A DNA stretch of 64,000 nt from assembly GCA_964589625.1 (NCBI GenBank), contig CAZPSH010000015.1, forward strand, positions 1 through 64,000, given 5' to 3'. Position numbers and translations under genes: made by a program. The notes under the pieces are model-generated. The model made no database searches. It was not told the DNA's origin and saw only the letters and a program-made list of their open reading frames with translations. This document shows, one piece after another, positions 34,695 through 42,912 of the stretch (positions are counted from its first letter, which is position 1; each line of letters starts with the position of its first letter). This DNA comes from JBFLVU01 sp964589625. GTDB taxonomy: Bacteria > Acidobacteriota > UBA4820 > DSQY01.

Positions 34695-37120
34695 GGCCCG
34701 ACGGGCCGAGCTCCCCGCCGGAGGTCCGGCGCGTCCAGGTGGCCCTCCCCGTGCCGCCCCGGAAGGTCTTCACCTACGGCCTGCCGGAGGGCCTGCCCGA
34801 GGCGCCGCCGGGCTCCCGCGTGCGGGTCCCCTTCTCCGGGAGGACCCTCGTGGGATGGGTCGTGGAGGAGGGCGGGGAAGCCGTCCCCGCCCCGCTGAAG
34901 CCGGTGCAGGAGGTGCTGGACCGGACGCCCCTCCTTCCCGGGGACCTGCTGTCCTTCACCCGGTGGGTGGCCGACTACTACCTCGTCTCCTGGGGGTCGG
35001 TCCTGCGGTGCGCCTATCCTTCGGCCCTCGACCCCTCGCCGCGGGCGCGCTACCGCCTGGGTCCGGTCCCCGATCCGCCGCCTCCCGCCCTCGTCCCCCT
35101 CTTCGACCTGCTGGCCGAAGGCCCTCTCTCGGCGGCCCGCCTGTCGGAGCGCCTCGGCGCCGACGCCCTGCCGGATCTTTGGGAGGCCGTGGGCGAGGGG
35201 TGGGTCCTGGAGGAAACCCTCTGGAAGGCTCGCCGCTCCTACGCCCGGAGGGACCGCGTCGCTCTCCTCCTCCCGCCCGAGGAGGCCGCCGCACGCGCCC
35301 AGGACCGAAGCTTGGCCCCGCCCCTGAGGAAGGCCCTCAAGGCCCTCCTCGCCTTCCAGACCCGGGGGTTTCCCCTCCTCCACGAGGCCGCGCGGCTGGC
35401 CCGCGTGCCCCAGCACGTCTTCTTCGATCTCTCGGAGGCGGGCTGGGCGGAGCTCTTCGACCTGGTGCCGCCGGACCGCGTGGCCGCGCCCTCGCCCCAC
35501 GTCCTCTCGGCCGAGCAGGCCCAAGCCGTTGCGGCGGTCTTTGAGACCCTCAGGGAGGAGCGCCACGCCACGTTCCTGCTCTTCGGGGTCACGGGATCGG
35601 GCAAGACGGAGGTATTCCTGCGCCTGATGGCCGAAGCCCTCTCCCTCGGGGGGACCGCACTCTATCTGGTGCCGGAGATCTCCCTCACCTCCCTCCTGGC
35701 CAGGAGGCTCATCGCGCGCTTTGGGAGCGCGGTGGCGGTTCTCCACTCCTCCATGACGGAGGTGGAGCGGGTGCGCCAATGGCGCCGCGTCCGCCGGGGG
35801 GAGGCCCGGGTCGTCATCGGCCCCCGGTCGGCGCTCTTCGCGCCCTTGCCGGACCTGCGCCTGATCGTGGTGGACGAGGAGCACGATCCCAGTTACAAGC
35901 AGCAGGAGTTCCCCCGATACCACGCCCGGGACATGGCCGTGGTGCGGGGGGGGATCCTGGGGGTCCCCGTGGTCCTGGGATCCGCCACACCGTCGGTGGA
36001 GAGCTTCTACAACGCCACCGAGGCCGGGAAATACACCCTGCTGAGGCTTCCGGAGCGGGCGGGCGGCGCCTCCCTGCCCCCGGTGACGGCCGTGGACATG
36101 CGGGAGGAGTTCCGAACGAAGGGCGTCCGCGCTCCCCTCTCGGACACCCTCCTCGAAGCCATCGGCCAGACGCTGGCCCGCGGCGAACAGGCCCTGATCC
36201 TCCGGAACCGCCTGGGGTTCTCCACCTTCGTCCTGTGCCGGGAATGCGGCAAGACCATCCAGTGCCCGAACTGCTCCGTCTCCCTCACCTTCCACCGGAA
36301 GTGGGGCGGCCTGAAGTGCCACTTCTGCGGCCACCGGGCGGAGACGCCAGAGGCCTGCCCCTCCTGCGGGGGCGGGTGCCTGCAGTTCCTCGGGGAAGGC
36401 ACCGAGAAGGTGGAGGACCTGCTGGCGGAGGCCTTCCCCGGGACCCGGGTCGCGAGGATGGACCGGGAGGAGGTCCGGACGGGAGCCGAGTTCGACCGGC
36501 TGTGGACCGATTTCGAGCGAGGCCGCGTCGGCATCCTCGTGGGGACCCAGATGGTCGCCAAGGGCCACGACGTGCCGAACGTGACCCTGGCCGGCGTCCT
36601 CTCAGCGGACTTCATCCTCGGGATGCCGGACTTCCGGGCGGCGGAGCGGGTCTTCCAGCTCGTGACCCAGGCGGCAGGCCGCGCGGGACGCGGGAACCTG
36701 GCCGGAAGGGTCATCCTCCAGTCCTACCACCCCGACCATTACGCCGTGGCCGCGTCCCTGAGCCACGACTTCGAGGCCTTCTACGAAAAGGACATCCGCT
36801 ACCGGAAGACGGTGGGCTACCCGCCCGTGGAGGCGCTTGCCCGCCTGGAGATGCGCCACAAGGACCTTCCCAAGTTGGACGCCTTGTGCGCCGAGGTCTC
36901 CGCCGCCTTGCGCGGGGCGGGAGCGAAGGGGATTCGGGTCTTCGGGCCGGTGGACGCCCCCCGCCCGAGGCTGGAAGGGAAGCACCGCCGCCACGTCCTC
37001 CTGCGGGCCCCCCAGCGCCGCCGCCTTCAGGCCCTCCTCGAAGAACTCCTCCGCGGCGACCTCGCGCGGCGCATCCCTTCCCACCTCCTCGTCGAAATGG
37101 ACCCCTACCAAATGATGTGA
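34691..37120 (+). CDS. priA: Primosomal protein N' (replication restart helicase)
   Basis: PriA recognises stalled forks and reloads the replisome. The protein is 809 residues from a GTG start at 34691. The 3'-end-binding N-terminal domain comes first (RRVQVALPVPPRKVFTYGLP). The SF2 helicase core has Walker A GVTGSGKTEVF, DEEH in VVDEEHDPSYKQ and motif VI QAAGRAGRGN. The zinc-binding loops are complete: CRECGKTIQCPNCSVSL and LKCHFCGHRAETPEACPSCG, eight Cys. The GTG was chosen because its overlap with lpxK (GTGA) indicates coupling and homology starts there. Confidence 0.93.
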   Translation: MRPDGPSSPPEVRRVQVALPVPPRKVFTYGLPEGLPEAPPGSRVRVPFSGRTLVGWVVEEGGEAVPAPLKPVQEVLDRTPLLPGDLLSFTRWVADYYLVSWGSVLRCAYPSALDPSPRARYRLGPVPDPPPPALVPLFDLLAEGPLSAARLSERLGADALPDLWEAVGEGWVLEETLWKARRSYARRDRVALLLPPEEAAARAQDRSLAPPLRKALKALLAFQTRGFPLLHEAARLARVPQHVFFDLSEAGWAELFDLVPPDRVAAPSPHVLSAEQAQAVAAVFETLREERHATFLLFGVTGSGKTEVFLRLMAEALSLGGTALYLVPEISLTSLLARRLIARFGSAVAVLHSSMTEVERVRQWRRVRRGEARVVIGPRSALFAPLPDLRLIVVDEEHDPSYKQQEFPRYHARDMAVVRGGILGVPVVLGSATPSVESFYNATEAGKYTLLRLPERAGGASLPPVTAVDMREEFRTKGVRAPLSDTLLEAIGQTLARGEQALILRNRLGFSTFVLCRECGKTIQCPNCSVSLTFHRKWGGLKCHFCGHRAETPEACPSCGGGCLQFLGEGTEKVEDLLAEAFPGTRVARMDREEVRTGAEFDRLWTDFERGRVGILVGTQMVAKGHDVPNVTLAGVLSADFILGMPDFRAAERVFQLVTQAAGRAGRGNLAGRVILQSYHPDHYAVAASLSHDFEAFYEKDIRYRKTVGYPPVEALARLEMRHKDLPKLDALCAEVSAALRGAGAKGIRVFGPVDAPRPRLEGKHRRHVLLRAPQRRRLQALLEELLRGDLARRIPSHLLVEMDPYQMM

Positions 37121-37192
37121 GGCCCTCCGGGCCGTTGGGCGCCCTCGCTCCCTCCCCGCCATTCCCGAGAGGGCTTGCGCACACCGTGCCTC

Positions 37193-37221
37193 TCGACCTT
37201 TCGGGGGCCGCGCCCTATATT
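37193..37221 (+). promoter_or_regulatory. Candidate sigma70 promoter of the solute-binding lipoprotein
   Basis: TCGACC (37193-37198, four of six to TTGACA), 17 bases, then TATATT (37216-37221). Transcription would start near 37228, just before the AGGAGGG ribosome site and the start at 37250. Confidence 0.5.
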
Positions 37222-37249
37222 TTGAAGAAACAAGAGGAGGGCCCAAGCC

Positions 37250-38383
37250 ATGAGGCAAACCTTGCGGTGTACGTTGGGTCTCCTGGGGGCGGCCTGCATG
37301 GTGGCGCTGGGATCCTGCACGTCCATGCAGGAGATCAAGATCGGCGTGGCGGGTCCGCTGAGCGGCGAGCAGGCCACGCTGGGGCAGGACGTCCTGAACG
37401 GAGTCAACCTTGCGGTGGAGGAGTGGAACGCCAAGGGCGGCATCCGGGGGCGCAGGATCGCCGTCACGCCCGTGGACGACGAAAACGACCCCACCAAGGC
37501 CAAGGAGATGGCCTACTACCTGGCGCGGAAGCGGCCCCTCGTGGTCATCGGGCACGTGGATTCGGGCTGCTCCCTCCAGGCGGCCAAGACTTACCAGGAC
37601 AACGGGGTCGTCATGATCTCCCCGACTTCGACGAGCCCCAAGCTGACAGAAAGCGGGCAGGATCACGTATTCAGGGTGTGCGGCCGAGACGACTTCCAAG
37701 GGCGCGCCGCGGCGCTCTGGTTCGTCAAGCAGTACCCGGACCGCTCCGTCGGCGTCGTGAGCGACAACAGCGACTACGGCCGGGGCCTCGCCGACGAGTT
37801 CGTGAGGAACTACGAGTTCCTGTCCGCCCGCAAGGTCCTCTTCCGCGTGGAACTCCAGCGGGGCGACCCGAAGCTGGAGCCGGCCCTCTCGCACTGCCTG
37901 GAACAGAGGCCCGACCTCCTCTTCTTCGGCGGACTGGCCAACCAGGGCGGCGCCCTGCTGAAGGCCCTCCGGGAACGCGGCTCGTCGGCGGTCTTCATGG
38001 CCGGGGACGGGTGCTTCGGAAAGCCCTTCCTGGAGGCGGCGGGACCGGAGGTGGCCACGGGCTCCCTGGTGACCTTCTATCCCGACCTCTCAAACATTCC
38101 CGGGACCCGCACCGAGACCTTCCTGAGCGGATACCGGGGCCGGTACAAGTCCGAGCCCGGGCCCTTCGGGATCTTCGGCTACAAGGCCGCTCACGTGGCC
38201 CTCAGCGCCATCTCCCAGGCCGGCGTCCCGCTCAACGACCGGACCATCATCGACGCCCTCCACCGCCTCACCTTCGAGACGGTCTTCGGCCTCATGCGCT
38301 TCTCCGACAAGGGGGACCCCACCGAGACACCCGTGTCCATCTGGGTGGTGGAGGAGGGCACCTTCAAGGAGATCGGGATCTGA
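37250..38383 (+). CDS. Branched-chain amino acid-type solute-binding lipoprotein
   Basis: The periplasmic-binding-protein family 6 (LivJ-like) protein is 377 residues. The signal peptide ends in a lipobox VALGSC with Cys23, so it should be a lipoprotein. The fold begins IKIGVAGPLSGEQATLGQDV with the typical GxxGxxxxxxGxxxGxxLAVEEWN helix, and FGYKAAHVALSAI near the end. No permease or ATPase genes are adjacent, so it either serves a distant transporter or is a stand-alone sensor. AGGAGGG precedes the start. Confidence 0.88.
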   Translation: MRQTLRCTLGLLGAACMVALGSCTSMQEIKIGVAGPLSGEQATLGQDVLNGVNLAVEEWNAKGGIRGRRIAVTPVDDENDPTKAKEMAYYLARKRPLVVIGHVDSGCSLQAAKTYQDNGVVMISPTSTSPKLTESGQDHVFRVCGRDDFQGRAAALWFVKQYPDRSVGVVSDNSDYGRGLADEFVRNYEFLSARKVLFRVELQRGDPKLEPALSHCLEQRPDLLFFGGLANQGGALLKALRERGSSAVFMAGDGCFGKPFLEAAGPEVATGSLVTFYPDLSNIPGTRTETFLSGYRGRYKSEPGPFGIFGYKAAHVALSAISQAGVPLNDRTIIDALHRLTFETVFGLMRFSDKGDPTETPVSIWVVEEGTFKEIGI

Positions 38384-38402
38384 AGCGGGGGCGGGCCCGG
38401 CC

Positions 38403-40334
38403 TCAACCCGCCGTGCGGCCCACCACAAGGACGCTGGCCTTCACCCTGTGGCGCAGGGCATCGGCGGTGGATCCGTGGACCAGATCCGAGAGGAAGCGGT
38501 GGCCGTGGGCCCCCAGGATCACGAGGTCGGGGTCCAGCTCGTTGACGATCCGGGCCAGTTCCGGGACGGGCTTGCCCACGCCCAGGTGGGAGGAGACCTC
38601 GAAACCCAGCTCCCGCAGCGCCTGGGCGAAGACCTCGAGGCGCTCGGCGTCCTTCTGGCTCTCCACGTCTGCCGATTCCTTCCCGAGGAACCGGGCGCCG
38701 GCGCTCTCCACCACGTGGATCAGGGCCAGGTGGGGCTTGGCTCCCTGGAAGAGGCGGATGGCCTCCCTGAGCACCGTCTCCTCTCGACCCGAGAAATCCA
38801 TGGCCACGGCGACCTTCCGGTAGGGCACGGGAGCCTCCTCCAGGCGGGGGCGCCTCGCGGGCGCGTGGACGCCGATGGGGGCGGGGGGGCGCTTCGTCCT
38901 CTCCAGGCGGTCCACCCACGGCTTGGCGACGACGTAGACCAGGAGCACCCCGACCAGGATCTGGAGGGCCGTCCCCCCCGCCAGGATCCAGGCGGACCCG
39001 GGCCGGCCCGAGCGCGAGGCCGAGAGGAGGGTCTCGGTCACGAGGCGCAGGTTCAAGGACACGACGATGACGGCCGAGAGCCACGCCAGGCCTTTTAGTA
39101 CGGGGCCGATGGCGAAGACCCCCATGGTCTTACGGTCTGAAACGAAGTGGATCAGGGGCACGATGGCGAAGGGCAGTTGAAGGGAGAGGACCACCTGGGA
39201 AAGGACGAGGAGGTCCCCCGTCCCCGCTTCCCCGTAGACCATCAGCGTGAAGACCGCAGGGGCAATGGCCACGAGGCGCGTGACCAAACGCCTGAGCCAG
39301 GGGGGAATCCGGATGTTGAGAAAGCCCTCCATGACGATCTGGCCGGCGAGGGTCCCCGTGATGGTGGAGGACTGGCCCGACGCGAGGAGGGCCACGGCGA
39401 AGGCCACCGGGGCGATGGCCGCACCGAGGATGGGCTCCAGAAGCCGGTGGGCGTCCTGGATCTCGGCCACGTCCGTGTGGCCCGACCGGTAAAAGACCGC
39501 GGCGGCCATGACGAGGATGGCGGCGTTCACAAAGAAGGCCACGTTCAGGGCGACGGCGGAATCGAGGGTGTTGAGGCGGAGGGACTGGCGCTTCTCCTCC
39601 TCCCCCGGCCCGATCTTGCGGGTCTGGACGAGGGAGGAATGGAGGTAGAGGTTGTGGGGCATCACCGTGGCCCCCAGCATGCCGATGGCGATGAAGAGGG
39701 CCGAGGTGTCGGGGATGGAAGGCACGAATCCCTTGACAAGACCGCCCCACTCGGGCTTGGCCAGGAGGATCTCGATGAGGAAGCTCCCCCCGATGAGGGT
39801 CACGAGGCTCAGGATCAGGGCCTCGAGCTTGCGGATCCCGAACTGGCTCAAGAAGAGAAGGGCCAGCGTGTCCGCCGCCGTGAGGAGGACCCCCCAGAGG
39901 AGGGGCATTCCGAAGAGGAGCTGGAGCGCGATGGCCGAACCCAGGACCTCGGCCAGGTCGCAGGCGGTGATGGCCAGCTCGCAGAGGCCATAGAGGGAGA
40001 GATTTACGACCCGTGGGTACTCGACCCGGCAGGCCTGGGCAAGATCCAGGCCCCGCACGATCCCGAGGCGCGCCGAGAGGCTCTGGAGAAGGACGGCCAT
40101 GAGGTTGGAGAGGAGGAGGACCCAGATCAGCGTGTAGTTGTATTGGGAGCCCGCGGCGAGGTCCGTGGCCCAGTTCCCCGGGTCCATGTACCCCACGCTC
40201 ACGAGGTAGGCGGGGCCGGTGATGGCCAGGATGCGCCGGAGGAATCCTGCCTTGAAGGGCACGGCCACGGAGCCGTGGATCTCGGAGAGGGACTTTCTGC
40301 CGGGCTCCTGGCCCCCCGTCCGGGGTGTCTTCAC
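38403..40334 (-). CDS. Nramp-family Mn2+/metal transporter fused to a universal stress protein domain
   Basis: Residues about 30-480 are an Nramp (MntH-like) proton-coupled metal transporter. The metal-binding motif of TM1 is GYMDPGNWATDL, and TM6 carries MLGATVMPHNLYLH; about 11-12 membrane segments are visible. Residues about 505-643 form a cytoplasmic universal-stress (UspA) domain: YRKVAVAMDFSGREETVL, LALIHVVES, and the ATP-binding-like VILGAHGHRFLSDLVHGSTA. A covalent Nramp-Usp fusion suggests nucleotide-responsive control of metal import. The neighbouring genes are unrelated. The stop lies 19 bases from the convergent lipoprotein gene. Confidence 0.9.
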   Translation of the reverse strand: MKTPRTGGQEPGRKSLSEIHGSVAVPFKAGFLRRILAITGPAYLVSVGYMDPGNWATDLAAGSQYNYTLIWVLLLSNLMAVLLQSLSARLGIVRGLDLAQACRVEYPRVVNLSLYGLCELAITACDLAEVLGSAIALQLLFGMPLLWGVLLTAADTLALLFLSQFGIRKLEALILSLVTLIGGSFLIEILLAKPEWGGLVKGFVPSIPDTSALFIAIGMLGATVMPHNLYLHSSLVQTRKIGPGEEEKRQSLRLNTLDSAVALNVAFFVNAAILVMAAAVFYRSGHTDVAEIQDAHRLLEPILGAAIAPVAFAVALLASGQSSTITGTLAGQIVMEGFLNIRIPPWLRRLVTRLVAIAPAVFTLMVYGEAGTGDLLVLSQVVLSLQLPFAIVPLIHFVSDRKTMGVFAIGPVLKGLAWLSAVIVVSLNLRLVTETLLSASRSGRPGSAWILAGGTALQILVGVLLVYVVAKPWVDRLERTKRPPAPIGVHAPARRPRLEEAPVPYRKVAVAMDFSGREETVLREAIRLFQGAKPHLALIHVVESAGARFLGKESADVESQKDAERLEVFAQALRELGFEVSSHLGVGKPVPELARIVNELDPDLVILGAHGHRFLSDLVHGSTADALRHRVKASVLVVGRTAG

Positions 40335-40417
40335 GCGCCACGCCTCCCCTGGGTCATCGGGTCCTGCAAATCAGTCCCCCCTCAACGGAAGGATCGGTCC
40401 GGACATTCCCGGGACCC

Positions 40418-42094
40418 CTATTTGGCCTCCGAGGCGGAGGGAAGCCGGGTGATCTTGATGCGGGCCGGCATCCGCTTGGGCTCGACCTTGAGCATGGTGT
40501 CCGAACCCTCCTCCAGGACGAGGGCGAAGTCCGTCTCGGCGAAGAAGGGCGTGGGTGCGGGGCTCCAGACCTGGAAGCGGAGGACGTAGGAGGCGGGGGG
40601 CAGGGCGAGGTGCTGGATCAGGCGGAAGCCCCCCCGGGACCGCCCCGTCGGATCGGGCAGACCCCGGAAGGGCGTTTCCAGGACGATCTCGCCGTTGGCG
40701 AAGACCTTGATCACCCCGCGGGGGAGCGGCCCCTCCACGACCAGGCCCAAGTGGGCCTTCTTGACCTTCCTGGGGGCCGCCGGAGGGGCCTGCACGGGGG
40801 CCGGGACGGGGGGCGAGGGCTTCGCCTCGGGCGCCGCAGGTGCGGCTTCGTGACGGGGCTTTGCTTCAGGGGGGGGCTCCGCCCTGGGGGCGGCCGGCTT
40901 CCGGGCCGGCGCCTCGGGCGTCCGGGCCTCGGCAGGAGCCGCTTCTCTCTCCGGCTCGCCGCGCAGGACGGGGGTGCCCGCGGGCGGGGGTGGAGCCGGC
41001 TCTTCCACGGGGACGGGCTTCGCGGCGCCCTTTCCGAGCCTACCCACGACGACGAAACCGAGGAGGCAGAAGCCGACGAGGGCGGCCAGCGCCACGGTTA
41101 GGCCCACCACGAGCCCTCTCCGGTGCTTTGCCGGGGCGGGCTCCGCGGGAGTCGGGGCGGACCCCGCGGGGGCCGGACCCGAAACCGTCGGCGACACACG
41201 GGCAATGGTGGCGACCCGGGCGGGCTCCCCTGGAGGGGTTCCTTCCGGGGCCGGCTCCGCCGAGACGGTCCCTGAAAGGACGCCGTCGATGGCCTCCGCC
41301 AGTTCCCCGCCCGACTGGAAGCGCTCGGCGGGGTCCTTGGCCAGGAGGCGGTCGAGGAGGAACCGGATGCCGGGCGAGAGGGACGTCTCCTCGGACAGGG
41401 GTTTGGGCGGGGCGTGGACGATCTGGTAACAGACCGAGGAGATGGTCTCTCCGTGAAAGGGCCTCTGCCCCGAAATCATGAGGTAGAGCACCACCCCCAG
41501 CGAGAAGAGGTCGCTCCGCCCGTCCACCTCCTGGCCCATGACCTGCTCGGGGCTCATGAAATGCGGTGTCCCGAGGACTTCGCCCGTCCGCGTGAGGTCG
41601 CTCGCGGCGAGCCGGGCCACACCGAAGTCGGTGAGAACGGCCCGCCCTTTTTCGTCCACCAGGATGTTGTCCGGCTTGATGTCGCGGTGCACCACCCCCA
41701 GGCCGTGGGCGTAGTGGAGGGCGTCCGCCATCTGCCTGAGGATCGGAAGGGCCCGCTCCTGCGGGAGGGGGCCGGAGTCCTTGAGGAGCCGGGAGAGGCT
41801 CGTGCCCTCCACGAATTCCTGCGCCATGTAGGGGACCCCGTCCCACTCGCCCACGTCGTAGATGGTGACGATGCTGGGATGGTGCAATCCCCCCGCGGCC
41901 CGGGCTTCGCGGAAGAACCTCTCCCGGAACTCGCGCTTCTCTTCCTCCCCGAGGAGGGGCGACAGGGCCACGACCTTGATCGCGACGATGCGGCCGATGA
42001 GGGGATCGCGGGCCCGGTAGACCATGCCCATGGCCCCCCGCCCGGCCAGCTCGATGACCTCGTATCTTCCGATCGTCTTGGGCTGGTCCGCCAT
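40418..42094 (-). CDS. Transmembrane Ser/Thr protein kinase (PknB-type)
   Basis: The N-terminal Hanks-type kinase (about 8-270) has glycine loop LAGRGAMGMVYRARD, VAIKVV lysine, catalytic VVHRDIKPDNILVD and activation DFGVARL, with SPEQVMG of the P+1 loop; all key residues are present. A Pro/Ala linker leads to one transmembrane helix (about 326-350, GLVVGLTVALAALVGFCLLG), a second Pro/Ala/Glu-rich linker and a C-terminal extracytoplasmic beta-rich domain (about 455-558). The domain has no PASTA repeats. The start at 42094 fits the kinase fold; a GTG at 42127 is also in frame. An RsbRD-like gene lies immediately upstream. Confidence 0.9.
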   Translation of the reverse strand: MADQPKTIGRYEVIELAGRGAMGMVYRARDPLIGRIVAIKVVALSPLLGEEEKREFRERFFREARAAGGLHHPSIVTIYDVGEWDGVPYMAQEFVEGTSLSRLLKDSGPLPQERALPILRQMADALHYAHGLGVVHRDIKPDNILVDEKGRAVLTDFGVARLAASDLTRTGEVLGTPHFMSPEQVMGQEVDGRSDLFSLGVVLYLMISGQRPFHGETISSVCYQIVHAPPKPLSEETSLSPGIRFLLDRLLAKDPAERFQSGGELAEAIDGVLSGTVSAEPAPEGTPPGEPARVATIARVSPTVSGPAPAGSAPTPAEPAPAKHRRGLVVGLTVALAALVGFCLLGFVVVGRLGKGAAKPVPVEEPAPPPPAGTPVLRGEPEREAAPAEARTPEAPARKPAAPRAEPPPEAKPRHEAAPAAPEAKPSPPVPAPVQAPPAAPRKVKKAHLGLVVEGPLPRGVIKVFANGEIVLETPFRGLPDPTGRSRGGFRLIQHLALPPASYVLRFQVWSPAPTPFFAETDFALVLEEGSDTMLKVEPKRMPARIKITRLPSASEAK

Positions 42095-42166
42095 GGGGAG
42101 AGGATACTCCAGGGCCTGGCGCTCCACAATCCGGTCGGCCCGTCCGGCGGGCAGGACGGGTTCCCC

Positions 42167-42595
42167 TCAGGGCTCCTCGGTGTAGCCCTGGACGGCGAAC
42201 AGGACGGCGGCGTCGAAGAAGTTCACGATCTGCCGGTACAGGTTCAGGCCCTGGTAGAGGTTGGCCGTGGAGTCGAAGATCCCCTCCTCGATCACGTACT
42301 GCCAAAGGACGATGCGCGCGATCTGGACCGCCCGCACGACCTGGTGGAGGGGAACGCCCTCGGCGCGGCCCCGGCGGCCCGTGTTGCGGAAGTGCTCCAC
42401 GATCACCATGTGGCGCGGCTGGTCGAGGTAGGTCCCGATCTCCTCGTAGGCCGCCCGCACGTGCTCCAGCAGTTCCGCCTCGGGGCGGAGGAGGTACCTC
42501 TCCATGCCCTCCTCGCGGTGGAGGCGCTCCAGCCATTTTTTCGCCAAGGGTTCGGCGTGGGTTTCGGCGATGGCCACGATGGCGTTGATGTCCAT
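42167..42595 (-). CDS. RsbRD N-terminal-like (RsbT co-antagonist) protein
   Basis: The 142-residue helical protein resembles the non-haem globin-like N-terminal domain of RsbRD proteins, with the pattern PLAKKWLERLHREEGMERYL near the N-terminus and further helices (HQVVRAVQIARIVLWQYVIE, LYRQIVNFFDAAVLFAV). The STAS domain of full-length RsbRD is missing. In stress-signalling stressosomes such domains sense signals; here the adjacent Ser/Thr kinase gene 72 bases downstream suggests a two-component-like sensory pair. That pairing is inference. Confidence 0.65.
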   Translation of the reverse strand: MDINAIVAIAETHAEPLAKKWLERLHREEGMERYLLRPEAELLEHVRAAYEEIGTYLDQPRHMVIVEHFRNTGRRGRAEGVPLHQVVRAVQIARIVLWQYVIEEGIFDSTANLYQGLNLYRQIVNFFDAAVLFAVQGYTEEP

Positions 42596-42623
42596 GTTCA
42601 CCGGCTCCCGATGCCGGCAGGGG

Positions 42624-42857
42624 CTAGGCGCGGCCTGCCCTGCGCGAGAGTTCGACAAGGAGGGCGTCCTCGTTGGGGAACTGGCCCGTCTTCTTTTTCG
42701 AGTAGACGAGGGCCCCGTCCAGCGTCACCTCGAAGACGCCCCCGGAGGAGCGGACCAGCTCCGCGTCCGCGCCGAGGTGTTCCTTGACCTTCGCGGCCAA
42801 ACTGGCCGCCCTGGGCTCATAGTTTCAGACGCCGCAGTATTCGATCGAAATGCGCAT
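42624..42857 (-). CDS. Selenoprotein W-family (Rdx) protein with in-frame TGA selenocysteine codon
   Basis: Reading TGA at 42825-42827 as selenocysteine, the frame from ATG 42857 to TAG 42624 is 77 residues: MRISIEYCGVU, then NYEPRAASLAAKVKEHLGAD, SSGGVFEVTLDGALVYSKKK and TGQFPNEDALLVELSRRAG. This is the full SelW/Rdx fold: CxxU at residues 8-11, the PRAA helix, and the SKKxTGxFP block. Family members are thioredoxin-like redox proteins. The hairpin at 42793-42809 right after the TGA fits a bacterial SECIS element. GGGAG six bases upstream supports the start. Annotation that treats TGA as stop would miss it. Recoding requires selA, selB, selC and selD elsewhere in the genome. Confidence 0.88.
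42793..42827 (-). promoter_or_regulatory. Bacterial SECIS-like hairpin after the selenocysteine TGA
   Basis: On the minus strand TGA (42827-42825) is followed after 15 bases by GCGGCCA, loop GTT, TGGCCGC, a perfect 7-bp stem with a 3-base loop. The loop bases fall 23-25 bases after the TGA, within the spacing known for bacterial SECIS elements (about 16-37), and the loop starts with the GU that SelB recognises. The stem also encodes AASLAA, so part of it follows from protein conservation. Confidence 0.75.
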
Positions 42858-42912
42858 GGCGTTCTCCCGCGGGCAACTCCACACCGAAAACAACGCCCCG
42901 GCGCGTGGTTTA

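Noticed and set aside
34103..36568. An 821-codon minus-strand frame opposite lpxK/priA, and a 1,014-codon plus-strand frame at 35779-38823
   Set aside because: Both overlap real, motif-complete genes and have shadow-type composition without domains.
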